Assembly (NCBI RefSeq): GCF_020165855.1
Contig: NZ_JAIUFY010000008.1
Location: forward strand, 186,001 to 250,000
DNA: 64,000 nucleotides
Reading direction: 5' to 3'
Origin: Celeribacter litoreus
GTDB lineage: Bacteria > Pseudomonadota > Alphaproteobacteria > Rhodobacterales > Rhodobacteraceae
Shown here: in pieces, positions 41,153-50,435 of the stretch
Layout: every line of letters begins with the position of its first letter
Position numbering within the stretch: the stretch's first letter is position 1
The notes under the pieces: model-generated
The model's database searches: none
What the model was told of the DNA's origin: nothing
The model's input: only the letters and a program-made list of their open reading frames with translations
Translations under genes and position numbers: made by a program

Positions 41153-42309
41153 CGTTAGATCCCGTTTCAAATGCGTGGGCTGTTAGTGCTGATACACTGG
41201 AAGAGGCCGTCATGCTTCGACATGAACTTCACCGCTTTCCCGAAGTGTCCGGTGCAGAAGTCGAGACGGCCAAACGCATCGCAACGCGGATGAGGTTGTT
41301 TGGCGCTCATGTGGTTGAGGGGCTCGGAGGGACGGGCGTTGCGGCGGTGTTTGGGCGCGGTGATAGAACTCTGATGATCCGTGCGGAGCTTGATGCCTTA
41401 CCGATCCTTGAGGATATCGGGCCGGAATATCGTTCGCAGAATGAAGGGGTGGGGCATCTGTGCGGGCATGACGGTCATATGGCGACGCTCTATGCGGTCG
41501 CCACGGCGCTCTCGAAACGCGCGCCGGACTGTCGTGTCGTGCTCCTGTTCCAACCGGCTGAAGAGACGGGCGCGGGGGCGCGGGCGGTGATGGCCGATCC
41601 AAAGTTCGAAGCGCTCAAGCCTGATCTGGCGATTTCGCTCCACAACCTGCCAAAACTGCCGCTCGGGGCGGTGGCGTTGCAGGAGGGGCCCGTGGCCTGC
41701 GCGTCACGGGGACTACATGTGCGCCTGACCGGACAGACATCTCACGCGGCGCGGCCCGAAAATGGCAGATCCCCGGGATTGGCTCTCTCGGAGCTTATTC
41801 CAGCGCTGGGTGCGCTCTCGCGGGACGTGCCGACAGACGATCCGACATTTCGTCTTTGCACAGTGACGCATGCGCGCTTGGGGGTGCCGTCCTTCGGCAT
41901 CAGCCCCGGGGAGGCGGAACTGCAAGTGACGCTGCGCACGCTCCTCAATTCGGAAATGTCCGCGCTAGAGGCCGAAGCCCGCGCGTTGATCGAGACCTCC
42001 GCAGTGGGTTTTGAGCCGGAGATCACGATCCATGATGCGTTCAGTCATTCGGTGAACGCGCCCGAGGCCACCGCACTGCTTGAGCAAGCAACTCAGGGAT
42101 TGCCCCGTGTCGAGGGCGCTCTCCCAATGCGTCCCTCAGAAGATTTCGGTCTCTTTGGCACAGAAATTCCCGCCGCCATGCTTTTTCTCGGCGCAGGAGA
42201 AGACCTGCCGGAGATTCACAACTCTGACTACGATTTTCCGGACGCCCTTATTCCCATCGGCGCAGAGATATTCCTCCGTGCGATAGCTCAGTTCAGTGCG
42301 CAGTCCTGA
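41149..42309 (+). CDS. M20 family amidohydrolase (hippurate hydrolase-like)
   Basis: 386 aa. Metal-binding residues lie in LCGHDGHMATLY and in AEETGAGARA; the N-terminal LRHELHRFPEVSGAEVETAKRI and HAARPENGRSPGLALSELI are typical of IAA-amino-acid hydrolase/hippuricase-like amidohydrolases. It cleaves an N-acyl amino acid or similar. It is coupled to the phosphoesterase gene by ATGA overlap. Confidence 0.9.
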   Translation: MTLDPVSNAWAVSADTLEEAVMLRHELHRFPEVSGAEVETAKRIATRMRLFGAHVVEGLGGTGVAAVFGRGDRTLMIRAELDALPILEDIGPEYRSQNEGVGHLCGHDGHMATLYAVATALSKRAPDCRVVLLFQPAEETGAGARAVMADPKFEALKPDLAISLHNLPKLPLGAVALQEGPVACASRGLHVRLTGQTSHAARPENGRSPGLALSELIPALGALSRDVPTDDPTFRLCTVTHARLGVPSFGISPGEAELQVTLRTLLNSEMSALEAEARALIETSAVGFEPEITIHDAFSHSVNAPEATALLEQATQGLPRVEGALPMRPSEDFGLFGTEIPAAMLFLGAGEDLPEIHNSDYDFPDALIPIGAEIFLRAIAQFSAQS

Positions 42310-42368
42310 GACTACCTGTGCGATTTCTTCGCTTGCCAATTTGCTTATGAACAGCGCTTTCTAGAACG

Positions 42369-43295
42369 ATGACTGAAACACAGAAGGGCTTCATCGCCCT
42401 CTTCATTGCGCAAAGCTCTTGGGGTCTTGCGCCGTTCTATTACAAAGCCGCTGCACATGTGCCGGCTTTCGAAATTCTTGCGCACCGCACGCTGTGGACC
42501 TTTCTCCTCTTCGGGGGATGGATTCTTTTTCAGGGCCGATCAGGAGAACTGAAGTGGCTTTTGAGTGGACGGAACCTGCGTCAGTTGATCCCGACGGCTT
42601 GTCTCGTTTCGGTCAACTGGGGGCTGTTCATTTACGCAGTCCAGTCGGGTCATACGCTTGATGCGTCTCTGGGGTATTACATTTTACCTCTGGTCTCGAC
42701 GGCGATCGGGATCATCGTGTTTCGCGAGCGATTGAGGCTCCTTCAATATGTAGCACTCGCGATCGCGACCCTTGCCGTCGCAATTCTGGGTGTGGGTCTT
42801 GGTGCTCTTCCCTGGATTCCGCTCGCGATGGCCATGAGCTTTTCGATCTATAGTGCGTTGAAGAAAACGCTTGATGCGGGGCCCGTGATCTCTGTCACCG
42901 CAGAGGTTGCTGTCCTGACACCGATTGCGCTCCTTTACCTTTTGGGCGTGGAGATTTGGGGATGGGGCACACTCGAGGGGCAGCCTGGCGGCGTGTTCGG
43001 GCGCACTTTTTTAGACAGCGTTCTGTTGATCTCCTCAGGGCTTGTGACCGGTGTTCCGTTGATCTTTTTCGCAGCAGCAGCGCGGCGCTTGCCTCTATCC
43101 ATCGTTGGAATGGGGCAATACTGGAACTCGTCGATCCAATTCGCGCTGGCCGTGTTTGTGTTTGTGGAACCGTTCACTCGATGGCATGCGATTGCGATGC
43201 CGATGATCTGGCTCGCGTTGGTGCTGTATTCAGTGGAGGTGTTCCGGCAGGACCGTCAGTCGCGCAGGGTCGCCAATTCAGTGGCGAGTTCCTGA
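42369..43295 (+). CDS. rarD: RarD-type EamA transporter
   Basis: 308 aa, about ten membrane helices in two EamA repeats. Motifs FIAQSSWGLAPFYYKAAAHVPAFEILAHRTLWTF, NWGLFIYAVQSGHTLDASLGYYI and GMGQYWNSSIQFALAVFVFVEPF are typical of the RarD (chloramphenicol-sensitive protein) subfamily. Substrate unknown. Its last 40 bp overlap the 3' end of the convergent LOG gene. Confidence 0.93.
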   Translation: MTETQKGFIALFIAQSSWGLAPFYYKAAAHVPAFEILAHRTLWTFLLFGGWILFQGRSGELKWLLSGRNLRQLIPTACLVSVNWGLFIYAVQSGHTLDASLGYYILPLVSTAIGIIVFRERLRLLQYVALAIATLAVAILGVGLGALPWIPLAMAMSFSIYSALKKTLDAGPVISVTAEVAVLTPIALLYLLGVEIWGWGTLEGQPGGVFGRTFLDSVLLISSGLVTGVPLIFFAAAARRLPLSIVGMGQYWNSSIQFALAVFVFVEPFTRWHAIAMPMIWLALVLYSVEVFRQDRQSRRVANSVASS

Positions 43296-43834
43296 ACGCT
43301 TTTGACCGTGCGATACAACTGCCCCGAAGATTTCGGCGCAAATCCCTGATCGATGATGTGCGTCATCAAATCTTCAAGCGGTTTCCAGTAGTCATCAATC
43401 GAAAGCAGGTAGATCGGTTTGTCGTGCAGGCCGATCTGACGCCATGTGAGGACTTCGAAAAATTCGTCGAGCGATCCAGCGCCGCCCGGGAGGACGACGA
43501 TGGCATCGGAGTTCATAAACATCACCTTTTTGCGCTCGTGCATGTTCTCTGTGATGATGAAGCGGGTGAGGTCGCGCTTGCCGACTTCTTTCGGGAGAAG
43601 GTGCGTCGGGATGACCCCGAAGGTTTCAGCGCCCTTGGCCTGTGCCGCACGGGCGACGGCACCCATGAGCCCCACATCTCCGGCGCCGTATACAAGGCGA
43701 TAGCGTTTGTGTGCGAGCATTTCCCCGACGGCCGTCGCGGTTTCCTCATAGGCCGGATTGATACCCGTGCGAGAGCCGCAAAAGACGCATACGGAAAGGG
43801 CAGAAACGGGGGAAGTCGTGGAAGCGTCGGTCAT
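43256..43834 (-). CDS. LOG family protein (TIGR00730), cytokinin riboside 5'-monophosphate phosphoribohydrolase-like
   Basis: 192 aa. CVFCGSRTGINPAYEETA at the start, YGAGDVGLMGAVARAA, and the motif PGGAGSLDEFFEVLTW (consensus PGGxGTxxE, with Ser in place of Thr). In plants and some bacteria such enzymes release cytokinin bases; in most bacteria they are nucleotide-hydrolysing proteins of uncertain role. Convergent overlap with rarD. Confidence 0.93.
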   Translation of the reverse strand: MTDASTTSPVSALSVCVFCGSRTGINPAYEETATAVGEMLAHKRYRLVYGAGDVGLMGAVARAAQAKGAETFGVIPTHLLPKEVGKRDLTRFIITENMHERKKVMFMNSDAIVVLPGGAGSLDEFFEVLTWRQIGLHDKPIYLLSIDDYWKPLEDLMTHIIDQGFAPKSSGQLYRTVKSVQELATELATLRD

Positions 43835-43971
43835 ATGTAACTCTCGAAAAAGGAAGTCTTTGACCCTTGTTAGACCCCTTGCTAGGTTGCCTCAAGCCTC
43901 GATCCGGTTCGCGTAGATAAACCTGCGGGCAGGGCACGATTGGCAGGCACTTTTGGGGATGGACGAGACAT

Positions 43972-45309
43972 ATGAAGAAGTCGACTGGGATCAATATCCC
44001 TAAGACCGTTGGGATTGCTGTGGTGGTTGTGATTGGAATCATAACCGCATTTTTTTGGCCTAAACCCGAAGACGAGGTGATGGCCACAGCGCCCGCCGAG
44101 GTAACAGAGGCAACAGAGGTCGCGACCGAGTCTGATGAAACGGCTGTTGCGGACACTGAGGCGGCGCCTGCTGAAGAAACAGCGGCCGCAGTGGCTACGC
44201 CGGAGGCAGAGACCGAGGTTGCAGAGACAGGTACTCCGGCGGAAAACGCTCAGGAAGATGTCGCCACCGAGACCGCGATGGCAGAGGTTGAGTCTGTAGC
44301 CGCTTCTGACGCGACACCAGCCCCGAGTTTCGATCTCGTTCGGATTCCTCCGGAAGGCGTGACGACAGTCGCCGGACGTGCAGCACCCGGTGCGAATGTT
44401 CGTGTTCTCGTGGACGGCGAAACGATCGCGGAAACCAACGCCAACGTGATGGGAGAGTTCGTTATGCTGTTCGATCTCCCGTCCGATCCGGTTCCGCGCG
44501 AAATGCAGCTTGAGACCGAGATTGACGGCGAAACTCAGGTGAGCGAGCAGACGGTGATTATTGCAGCCGTTGATCCGGCCTTGATGCCGGAGGAGACTGA
44601 TACTGCAGAGGCGTCTAGTGATGCCGACGTCGCGATGGCCCTTGAGGGTGAAGTGTCCGAAGAGGTCGAGGCTGCACCGGCGCCGACGGTTCTCATGGCG
44701 GATGACGAGGGGCTGAAAGTCCTGCAACAGGACGGCACATCGCCGACCCAGCTGAGAATTGACGCCGTGACCTACGATCCAGAGGGCGGTGTGTTTGTAT
44801 CTGGGCGCGCTGCACCGGAAACGACGCTTCGCTTCTATCTCGATGACGCGTTTTTGGGTGAGACCGAAGTGGCTGTGTCGGGGCAGTGGCGCGAGGAACT
44901 CGTGGATATTGCGGCTGGCCGCTATCTGCTCCGCGTTGATCAGGTCGATGAAGACGGCACTGTGATTACGCGCGCCGAGATTCCATTCCAGCGCGAAGAA
45001 ATTGCTGATCTTGTGGCGATTGCCGAAGGTGAGGATGCATCAGAGGCCTCGTCAGAGGATGAGGTCGCAGAGATGCCGGAGACCGCTACGACCGAGACGG
45101 CGGAGGCGGAAACCTCTGAGGCGCCCGATCAGAAACCGCAAAAGCGCATTGCCTCTGTGACTGTGCAGCCGGGCAACACGCTTTGGGGAATTGCGTCGGC
45201 GAACTACGGCGACGGCAACCTCTATGTGCGTGTGTTCAATGCCAACCGGGACCAGATCCGCAATCCTGACCTGATCTATCCGGGCCAGATTTTCCAACTT
45301 CCGGAATAA
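43972..45309 (+). CDS. LysM-domain membrane-anchored protein
   Basis: 445 aa. One N-terminal helix (about 12-30) anchors a long Ala/Glu/Thr-rich low-complexity region (about 38-115). Two similar modules follow: RIPPEGVTTVAGRAAPGANVRVLVDGETI and VTYDPEGGVFVSGRAAPETTLRFYLDDAFL, which look like a duplicated beta-sandwich domain. After a second acidic stretch, the C-terminus carries a LysM domain (VTVQPGNTLWGIASANYGDGNLYVRVFNANRDQIRNPDLIYPGQIFQLP). Likely binds peptidoglycan in the periplasm. Confidence 0.9.
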   Translation: MKKSTGINIPKTVGIAVVVVIGIITAFFWPKPEDEVMATAPAEVTEATEVATESDETAVADTEAAPAEETAAAVATPEAETEVAETGTPAENAQEDVATETAMAEVESVAASDATPAPSFDLVRIPPEGVTTVAGRAAPGANVRVLVDGETIAETNANVMGEFVMLFDLPSDPVPREMQLETEIDGETQVSEQTVIIAAVDPALMPEETDTAEASSDADVAMALEGEVSEEVEAAPAPTVLMADDEGLKVLQQDGTSPTQLRIDAVTYDPEGGVFVSGRAAPETTLRFYLDDAFLGETEVAVSGQWREELVDIAAGRYLLRVDQVDEDGTVITRAEIPFQREEIADLVAIAEGEDASEASSEDEVAEMPETATTETAEAETSEAPDQKPQKRIASVTVQPGNTLWGIASANYGDGNLYVRVFNANRDQIRNPDLIYPGQIFQLPE

Positions 45310-45318
45310 CACTATAAC

Positions 45319-45351
45319 GGACCCCTGTGCGCATTTGTCCTGCGGGGGTCC
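45319..45351 (+). terminator. hairpin after the LysM gene
   Basis: Arms GGACCCC (45319-45325) / GGGGTCC (45345-45351) with a long loop, 10 bp after the stop; no T-run, so moderate confidence. Confidence 0.5.
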
Positions 45352-45414
45352 GCCTTGCACCTTCGGGGTGTTTCAGCGACTGTGTGCCACCTTTAGCGAC
45401 CGAGAGGCAGCCCT

Positions 45415-47232
45415 ATGCGCGGCAGAGTATCAGTGACCACCACCGAAAAGCCGAAAAACGGGATGCGAGTGATCCGCAGGGTCATTCCGTATTTCTGGCC
45501 AAAGGATGATGCCTCCGTTCGCGTCCGTGTGGTGATTGCCCTGATCGTTCTGGCCCTGTCGAAGGCGATGCTCGCCTCCGCGCCGCTGGTCTACGGCTGG
45601 GCGGTGGATGCGCTCTCCGACGCTCCAACAGCACCGACCTTCATGCTCGCAATCGGGTCTCTCGGTCTCGTCGTGGCCTACGGGATCGCGCGGATTTCGG
45701 CGAGCGGGTTCCAGCAGCTACGCAACGTGGTCTTTGCGCCCGTATCGAACGCCGCGCTGCGGGCGCTCGCGCTTGAGACCTTCAACCACATTCATGCGCT
45801 GTCGATGCGCTATCATATCACGCGCAAAACGGGCGGGCTGAGCCGGATCATGGAACGCGGGGTGAAGGGTGTTTCGTTCCTTCTCGAGTTCCTCGTGTTC
45901 TCCATCGGGCCGCTGTTTCTCGAACTCGCGATTGTTCTGATCATCGTCGGTTCGAAACTCGGGTGGCCCTATCTCGTCGTCCTTCTGGCGACCTTTGTGT
46001 CCTACATCGTCTTCACGCTCAAAGTGACCGAATGGCGCGTGAAAATCCGTAAGGAGATGAACGATCTCGACACGGATGCGAACCAGAAAGCCGTGGACAG
46101 CCTTCTTAACTTTGAGACAGTGAAATACTTCGTCGCCGAAAAGCGCGAAGCGGCGCGCTATGACAAGGCGATGGAGGGGTATGAGAAAGCGTCAGTGAAA
46201 ACAGAGACTTCTCTCGCGTTCCTCAACTTTGGTCAGACGGTGATCATCACGCTCGGGCTTGTGGGCTCCATGCTTCTCGCGGCTTGGGGCGTTGAGAATG
46301 GCACGGTGACGGTCGGTGAGTTTGTGATGGTCAACGCCTTTATGATCCAGATCACGATGCCGCTCAATTTCCTCGGGTCGATGTATCGCAACATCCGTCA
46401 GGCGCTTGTTGATATGGAAGAGATGTTTGACCTCCTGCACCAACCTGCCGAAATCACAGATAAGCCGAACGCGCCGGACCTGAACGTGACGGAGGGTGAA
46501 GTCGCGCTCCAAGCGCTCGAGTTCGCCTATGATCCGTCCCGCCCGATCCTCAAAGGGATCGATCTGACGGTGCCAGCAGGCAAGACGCTCGCCATCGTCG
46601 GGCATTCCGGTTCCGGCAAATCGACCATCGGGCGGCTGTTGTTCCGGTTTTACGATGTGACGGGCGGGAGCCTCAAAATCGACGGTCAGGACATTCGCGG
46701 TGTGACGCAGGAAAGCCTGCACAAATCCATCGGCGTCGTGCCGCAGGATACCGTCCTCTTCAACGACACCATCCGCTACAACATCGGCTACGGCCGAGAT
46801 GGCGCGACCTATGACGAGATTGTCGCCGCCGCGAAGAAAGCCCGCATCCACGACTTTATCGAGGGGCTGCCGGACGGCTACGAGACACAGGTTGGCGAAC
46901 GTGGTCTGAAGCTCTCGGGCGGTGAAAAGCAGCGCGTCGGTATTGCGCGGACCCTTCTTAAAGACCCGCCGATCCTTCTGCTTGATGAGGCGACATCTGC
47001 CCTTGATACTCAGACCGAGCGCAACATCCTCGGCGCGCTCAAGATCGCGGGTGAGGGGCGGACGGTGATCACCATCGCGCACCGCCTGTCCACGATTGCG
47101 GACTCCGATGAGATTGTCGTACTTGAGAAAGGCGAGATTGTTGAACGCGGGACGCATGAAGAGCTGCTGTCGCGGCGTGCAAAATACGCCGCCATGTGGG
47201 CTGCGCAGGCCGAGGATCGCGACGCGGCCTAG
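45415..47232 (+). CDS. ABC exporter of the Atm1/HMT1 type
   Basis: 605 aa half-transporter: six membrane helices (about 35-320) then an ABC domain with Walker A GHSGSGKST (about residues 398-406), signature LSGGEKQRVGIARTLL, Walker B ILLLDEATSALD and the H-loop in AHRLST. The helix sequences NFETVKYFVAEKREAARYDKAM and GQTVIITLGLVGSMLLAAWG match bacterial Atm1 (e.g. Novosphingobium), which exports glutathione conjugates or persulfides. Its use here is thus linked to metal or thiol homeostasis, by family inference. Confidence 0.93.
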   Translation: MRGRVSVTTTEKPKNGMRVIRRVIPYFWPKDDASVRVRVVIALIVLALSKAMLASAPLVYGWAVDALSDAPTAPTFMLAIGSLGLVVAYGIARISASGFQQLRNVVFAPVSNAALRALALETFNHIHALSMRYHITRKTGGLSRIMERGVKGVSFLLEFLVFSIGPLFLELAIVLIIVGSKLGWPYLVVLLATFVSYIVFTLKVTEWRVKIRKEMNDLDTDANQKAVDSLLNFETVKYFVAEKREAARYDKAMEGYEKASVKTETSLAFLNFGQTVIITLGLVGSMLLAAWGVENGTVTVGEFVMVNAFMIQITMPLNFLGSMYRNIRQALVDMEEMFDLLHQPAEITDKPNAPDLNVTEGEVALQALEFAYDPSRPILKGIDLTVPAGKTLAIVGHSGSGKSTIGRLLFRFYDVTGGSLKIDGQDIRGVTQESLHKSIGVVPQDTVLFNDTIRYNIGYGRDGATYDEIVAAAKKARIHDFIEGLPDGYETQVGERGLKLSGGEKQRVGIARTLLKDPPILLLDEATSALDTQTERNILGALKIAGEGRTVITIAHRLSTIADSDEIVVLEKGEIVERGTHEELLSRRAKYAAMWAAQAEDRDAA

Positions 47233-47247
47233 TGAGGCGATTTTCTT

Positions 47248-47277
47248 TGATCTGATTGCGCGTCACGTGCGTAGATG
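47248..47277 (+). promoter_or_regulatory. sigma-E (RpoE/ChrR)-like promoter of phr
   Basis: TGATCT (47248-47253), 18-bp spacer, TAGATG (47272-47277), 22 bp before the phr ATG. The R. sphaeroides sigma-E consensus is TGATCC-N18-TAAGA. The phrA and cfaA homologues belong to that regulon there. Confidence 0.5.
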
Positions 47278-47298
47278 TTGAAAAGACAAGGAAAAGAC

Positions 47299-48702
47299 AT
47301 GACCGCAATCTGGTGGATCCGCCGCGATTTTCGTCTCTCTGACAATCCCGCCCTCGTGAAGGCGTCGGAATGCGGGGACGTTATTCCGGTCTTTATTCGG
47401 GACAGTTCCGTCGATGATCTTGGGGCCGCACCGAAATGGCGAATGGGGCTGGGTCTCGAGCATTTGGCAGAGCGGATCGAAGCCCTCGGAGGGCGGATTG
47501 TTTTCCGCTCTGGGGATGCTCGTGAGGTGCTCAAGGAACTGGTCGAAGAGACGGGCGCGGAGCATGTGTTTTGGAACCGTCTCTACGACAAGGACGCGAT
47601 CGAGAGGGACACAAACGTCAAATCTGCGCTCAAAGACGCAGGTGTCGAGGCGCAGTCCTGCAATTCCCATCTTTTGTTTGAGCCGTGGACGGTCGAGACG
47701 AAGCAGGGCGGGTATTACAAAGTCTACTCCCCATTCTGGCGCGCGGTGAAGGATACGGGTGTTTCGACGCCTCTGAAAAAACCTGATCTTTCGTGGCCGG
47801 ATGCATGGCCTGAAAGTGAAACCCTCTCGGATTGGTCACTTGACATGGCGATGCGGCGTGGTGCGGAGGTGGTCCGGGAACATTGCCACATCGGCGAAGA
47901 GGCCGCCTCCGGTCGCCTGTCCGCCTTCATCCAACATCACGCCGACGACTACAAAGCCCGCCGAGATTTTCCGTCGGAACCTGTGTGTTCCGGGCTTTCG
48001 GAAAACCTCACCTACGGAGAGATTTCGCCGCGCGTGATCTGGCACGCTGGCTATCGCGCCATGGAAGAGGGTGCAAAGGGGGCGGAGCATTTCCTCAAGG
48101 AACTTGTCTGGCGGGAGTTTGCCTATCATCTGCTGTATCACGAACCGGACCTGCCGACAGAGAACCACCGCGAGGGCTGGGATGCGTTTCCGTGGAGTGA
48201 AAACGAGGACCGTTCCGATGTTGTGGCGTGGAAACAGGGGCGCACGGGGGTGAAATTCGTCGATGCGGCGATGCGGGAGATGTATGTCACCGGCACAATG
48301 CACAACCGTGCACGCATGATTGTGGCCTCCTATCTCACCAAACACCTGCTCACCCATTGGCGCGTCGGCTTGGCGTGGTTTGAGGACTGTCTGATCGACT
48401 GGGACCCTGCGTCCAACGCGATGGGGTGGCAGTGGGTTGCGGGCTGCGGACCCGATGCCGCACCGTATTTCCGGATTTTCAATCCTGATGGGCAGGCGGA
48501 AAAGTTCGATGAGGATGGAACCTATCTGCGGCGTTGGATCGCGGAGGGTGAGGTCAAGCCGACGAAGACGGCCTTGTCCTATTTCGATGCTGTGCCGAAA
48601 TCGTGGGCGCTTTCCCCCGATGACGCCTACCCGAAGCCGGTTATGGGTTTGAAAGAAGGGCGAGAACGGGCTCTCGCGGCCTATGAAACTCAAAAGGGGT
48701 GA
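47299..48702 (+). CDS. phr: deoxyribodipyrimidine photolyase (class I)
   Basis: 467 aa. N-terminal MTAIWWIRRDFRLSDNPAL alpha/beta domain, FAD-binding helical domain with EFAYHLLYHEPDLPTENHREGWDAFPW, GRTGVKFVDAAMREMYVTGTMHNRARMIVASYLTKHLL, and C-terminal NAMGWQWVAGCGPDAAPYFRIFNP. It repairs UV cyclobutane dimers with blue light. Start chosen at 47299 with AAGGAAAAG; an upstream in-frame ATG at 47275 lies inside the predicted -10 box. Next gene, cfa, is 43 bp downstream. Confidence 0.96.
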   Translation: MTAIWWIRRDFRLSDNPALVKASECGDVIPVFIRDSSVDDLGAAPKWRMGLGLEHLAERIEALGGRIVFRSGDAREVLKELVEETGAEHVFWNRLYDKDAIERDTNVKSALKDAGVEAQSCNSHLLFEPWTVETKQGGYYKVYSPFWRAVKDTGVSTPLKKPDLSWPDAWPESETLSDWSLDMAMRRGAEVVREHCHIGEEAASGRLSAFIQHHADDYKARRDFPSEPVCSGLSENLTYGEISPRVIWHAGYRAMEEGAKGAEHFLKELVWREFAYHLLYHEPDLPTENHREGWDAFPWSENEDRSDVVAWKQGRTGVKFVDAAMREMYVTGTMHNRARMIVASYLTKHLLTHWRVGLAWFEDCLIDWDPASNAMGWQWVAGCGPDAAPYFRIFNPDGQAEKFDEDGTYLRRWIAEGEVKPTKTALSYFDAVPKSWALSPDDAYPKPVMGLKEGRERALAAYETQKG

Positions 48703-48745
48703 CTGAGATCATTTTTGCGCTAACCTGTGATCAAAGGGGTGAGCC

Positions 48746-49990
48746 ATGAGTGAAATTCAGCACGCGACCGCACATGCGGACATTCACACAAGCACCGAAG
48801 GCCAGGACAACCTGCCGCGGTATTTCTCCAATGTTTTTGCCGTTGCATCCGAGATGGCGCGCGGGCGGCTCGATTTCGTGTTGCCGGACGGTCGGGTGTT
48901 TCGGGCCGTTGGCAAGGAGCCGGGACCTGTCGCGGAACTTCATATCCAATCGCAAGATGTCTTCGCGCGCCTGATCCGCGAGGGCGATCTGGGGTTCTGT
49001 GAAGATTATCTGGACGGGGGCTGGACCACGCCGGACCTTCAGGCGTTCATGGATCTGCTGCACGCGGGCAACGATGATCTTTATGACGGGTTTCCGGGCA
49101 TGGCCTTTGTTCGGGCCTATGAGCGGATGCGCCATTGGCTCAATTCGAACACGAAGAAACAGGCCAAAAAGAACATCTCGCATCACTACGATCTCGGTAA
49201 TGATTTCTATGGTCTCTGGCTCGATGACACGATGACCTATTCCTCGGCGCTGTTCGAGACGGGGCAAGAGAGCCTCGAGGCCGCGCAAATTGCCAAATAC
49301 AAGTCCATGGTTGATCAGATGGGCGTCAAAGAGGGCGATCATGTCCTCGAAATCGGCTGTGGCTGGGGTGGGTTCGCGGAATACGCGGCGGGTGAACGGG
49401 GGCTAAAGGTCACTGGGCTCACGATCTCCGAGGAGCAGTTCAAATATGCCTCCGAGCGGATGGAGCGTGCGGGGCTGTCGGATCGCGTTGAGCTAAAGCT
49501 ACAGGATTACCGCGATGAAAAGGCGTCCTACGACGGGATCGCGTCTATCGAGATGTTCGAAGCTGTCGGCGAGAAATACTGGCCTGTCTATTTCGGGAAG
49601 GTGAGAGACTGTCTGAAACCCGGCGGCCACGCGACGCTTCAGATCATCACGCTTCAGGATGCGCGGTTTGAGACTTACCGGAAATCTGTTGATTTCATTC
49701 AGAAATACATTTTTCCGGGAGGTATGTTGCCAAGTCCGACAGCGCTCAAACAACAGATCGACGCAGCGGGTCTCCAATTCGTTCAAAGCCGCGAGTTTGG
49801 CGAAAGCTATAGCATGACCCTGCGGCGCTGGTATGAGACCTTTAACGATAAATGGGATGCAGTTGCGTCACACGGGTTCGATGATCGGTTCCGCAAAATG
49901 TGGAATTTCTACCTCACCTCTTGCGCAGCGACCTTCCACGGTGGAAACTGCGACGTAACACAAATTACAATGCAAAATCCGAGCAGTTAA
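48746..49990 (+). CDS. cfa: cyclopropane-fatty-acyl-phospholipid synthase
   Basis: 414 aa. N-terminal lipid-binding part (about 20-120), then a SAM-dependent methyltransferase domain: KKNISHHYDLGNDFYGLWLDDTMTYSSALF, LEIGCGWGGFAEYAA (SAM site), SIEMFEAVGEKYWPVYF. It adds a methylene group across cis double bonds of membrane phospholipids, protecting against acid and oxidative stress. It stands right after phr; both are sigma-E targets in R. sphaeroides. Confidence 0.95.
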   Translation: MSEIQHATAHADIHTSTEGQDNLPRYFSNVFAVASEMARGRLDFVLPDGRVFRAVGKEPGPVAELHIQSQDVFARLIREGDLGFCEDYLDGGWTTPDLQAFMDLLHAGNDDLYDGFPGMAFVRAYERMRHWLNSNTKKQAKKNISHHYDLGNDFYGLWLDDTMTYSSALFETGQESLEAAQIAKYKSMVDQMGVKEGDHVLEIGCGWGGFAEYAAGERGLKVTGLTISEEQFKYASERMERAGLSDRVELKLQDYRDEKASYDGIASIEMFEAVGEKYWPVYFGKVRDCLKPGGHATLQIITLQDARFETYRKSVDFIQKYIFPGGMLPSPTALKQQIDAAGLQFVQSREFGESYSMTLRRWYETFNDKWDAVASHGFDDRFRKMWNFYLTSCAATFHGGNCDVTQITMQNPSS

Positions 49991-49994
49991 TCAA

Positions 49995-50435
49995 ATGCCC
50001 ACAGCTTCTAAACTTGTTGCTGGTATCTATTTTGCGGTTCTCGCGTGGTTCGCGGCTGAGTTGGTGAAACACTATCTCCCTGACGGGACACAATTCGGGT
50101 TCTTCTCCTATATCGCTGGCGTGATTGGATTGCTCACGGGCTGGTTGTTCATGGGCAAGCGCGCGGGCGACACGATGGCGTTTGCGATGAGCTACGGGTT
50201 TTCCGCGTCGGTGATCCTGTCTTTCTGGAACGTCTTTTATTTCGCCTTCGAGGAAATGATTCACCGGTCGATGAATAACCGGTATCGCGGGCCGACTGAG
50301 GCGTTGATGGCGATGGTCGATTTGATGCGGGAATACGGCGCATTTATTTTCCGTCCGGACGTATTGTTCATACTCGTCGTCGGTGGGATTTTCGGTGGTT
50401 GGCTAACGGAGCATGCGGGGCGCAGATGGGCGTGA
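49995..50435 (+). CDS. trgA: TrgA family membrane protein
   Basis: 146 aa with about four hydrophobic segments (KLVAGIYFAVLAWFAAELV, GFFSYIAGVIGLLTGWLFMG, ASVILSFWNVFYFAFEEMI, VLFILVVGGIFGGWL). The order and the following trgB-like NUDIX gene match the R. sphaeroides tellurite-resistance locus trgAB. It starts 4 bp after cfa and ends with a 10-bp overlap with trgB. Confidence 0.88.
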   Translation: MPTASKLVAGIYFAVLAWFAAELVKHYLPDGTQFGFFSYIAGVIGLLTGWLFMGKRAGDTMAFAMSYGFSASVILSFWNVFYFAFEEMIHRSMNNRYRGPTEALMAMVDLMREYGAFIFRPDVLFILVVGGIFGGWLTEHAGRRWA

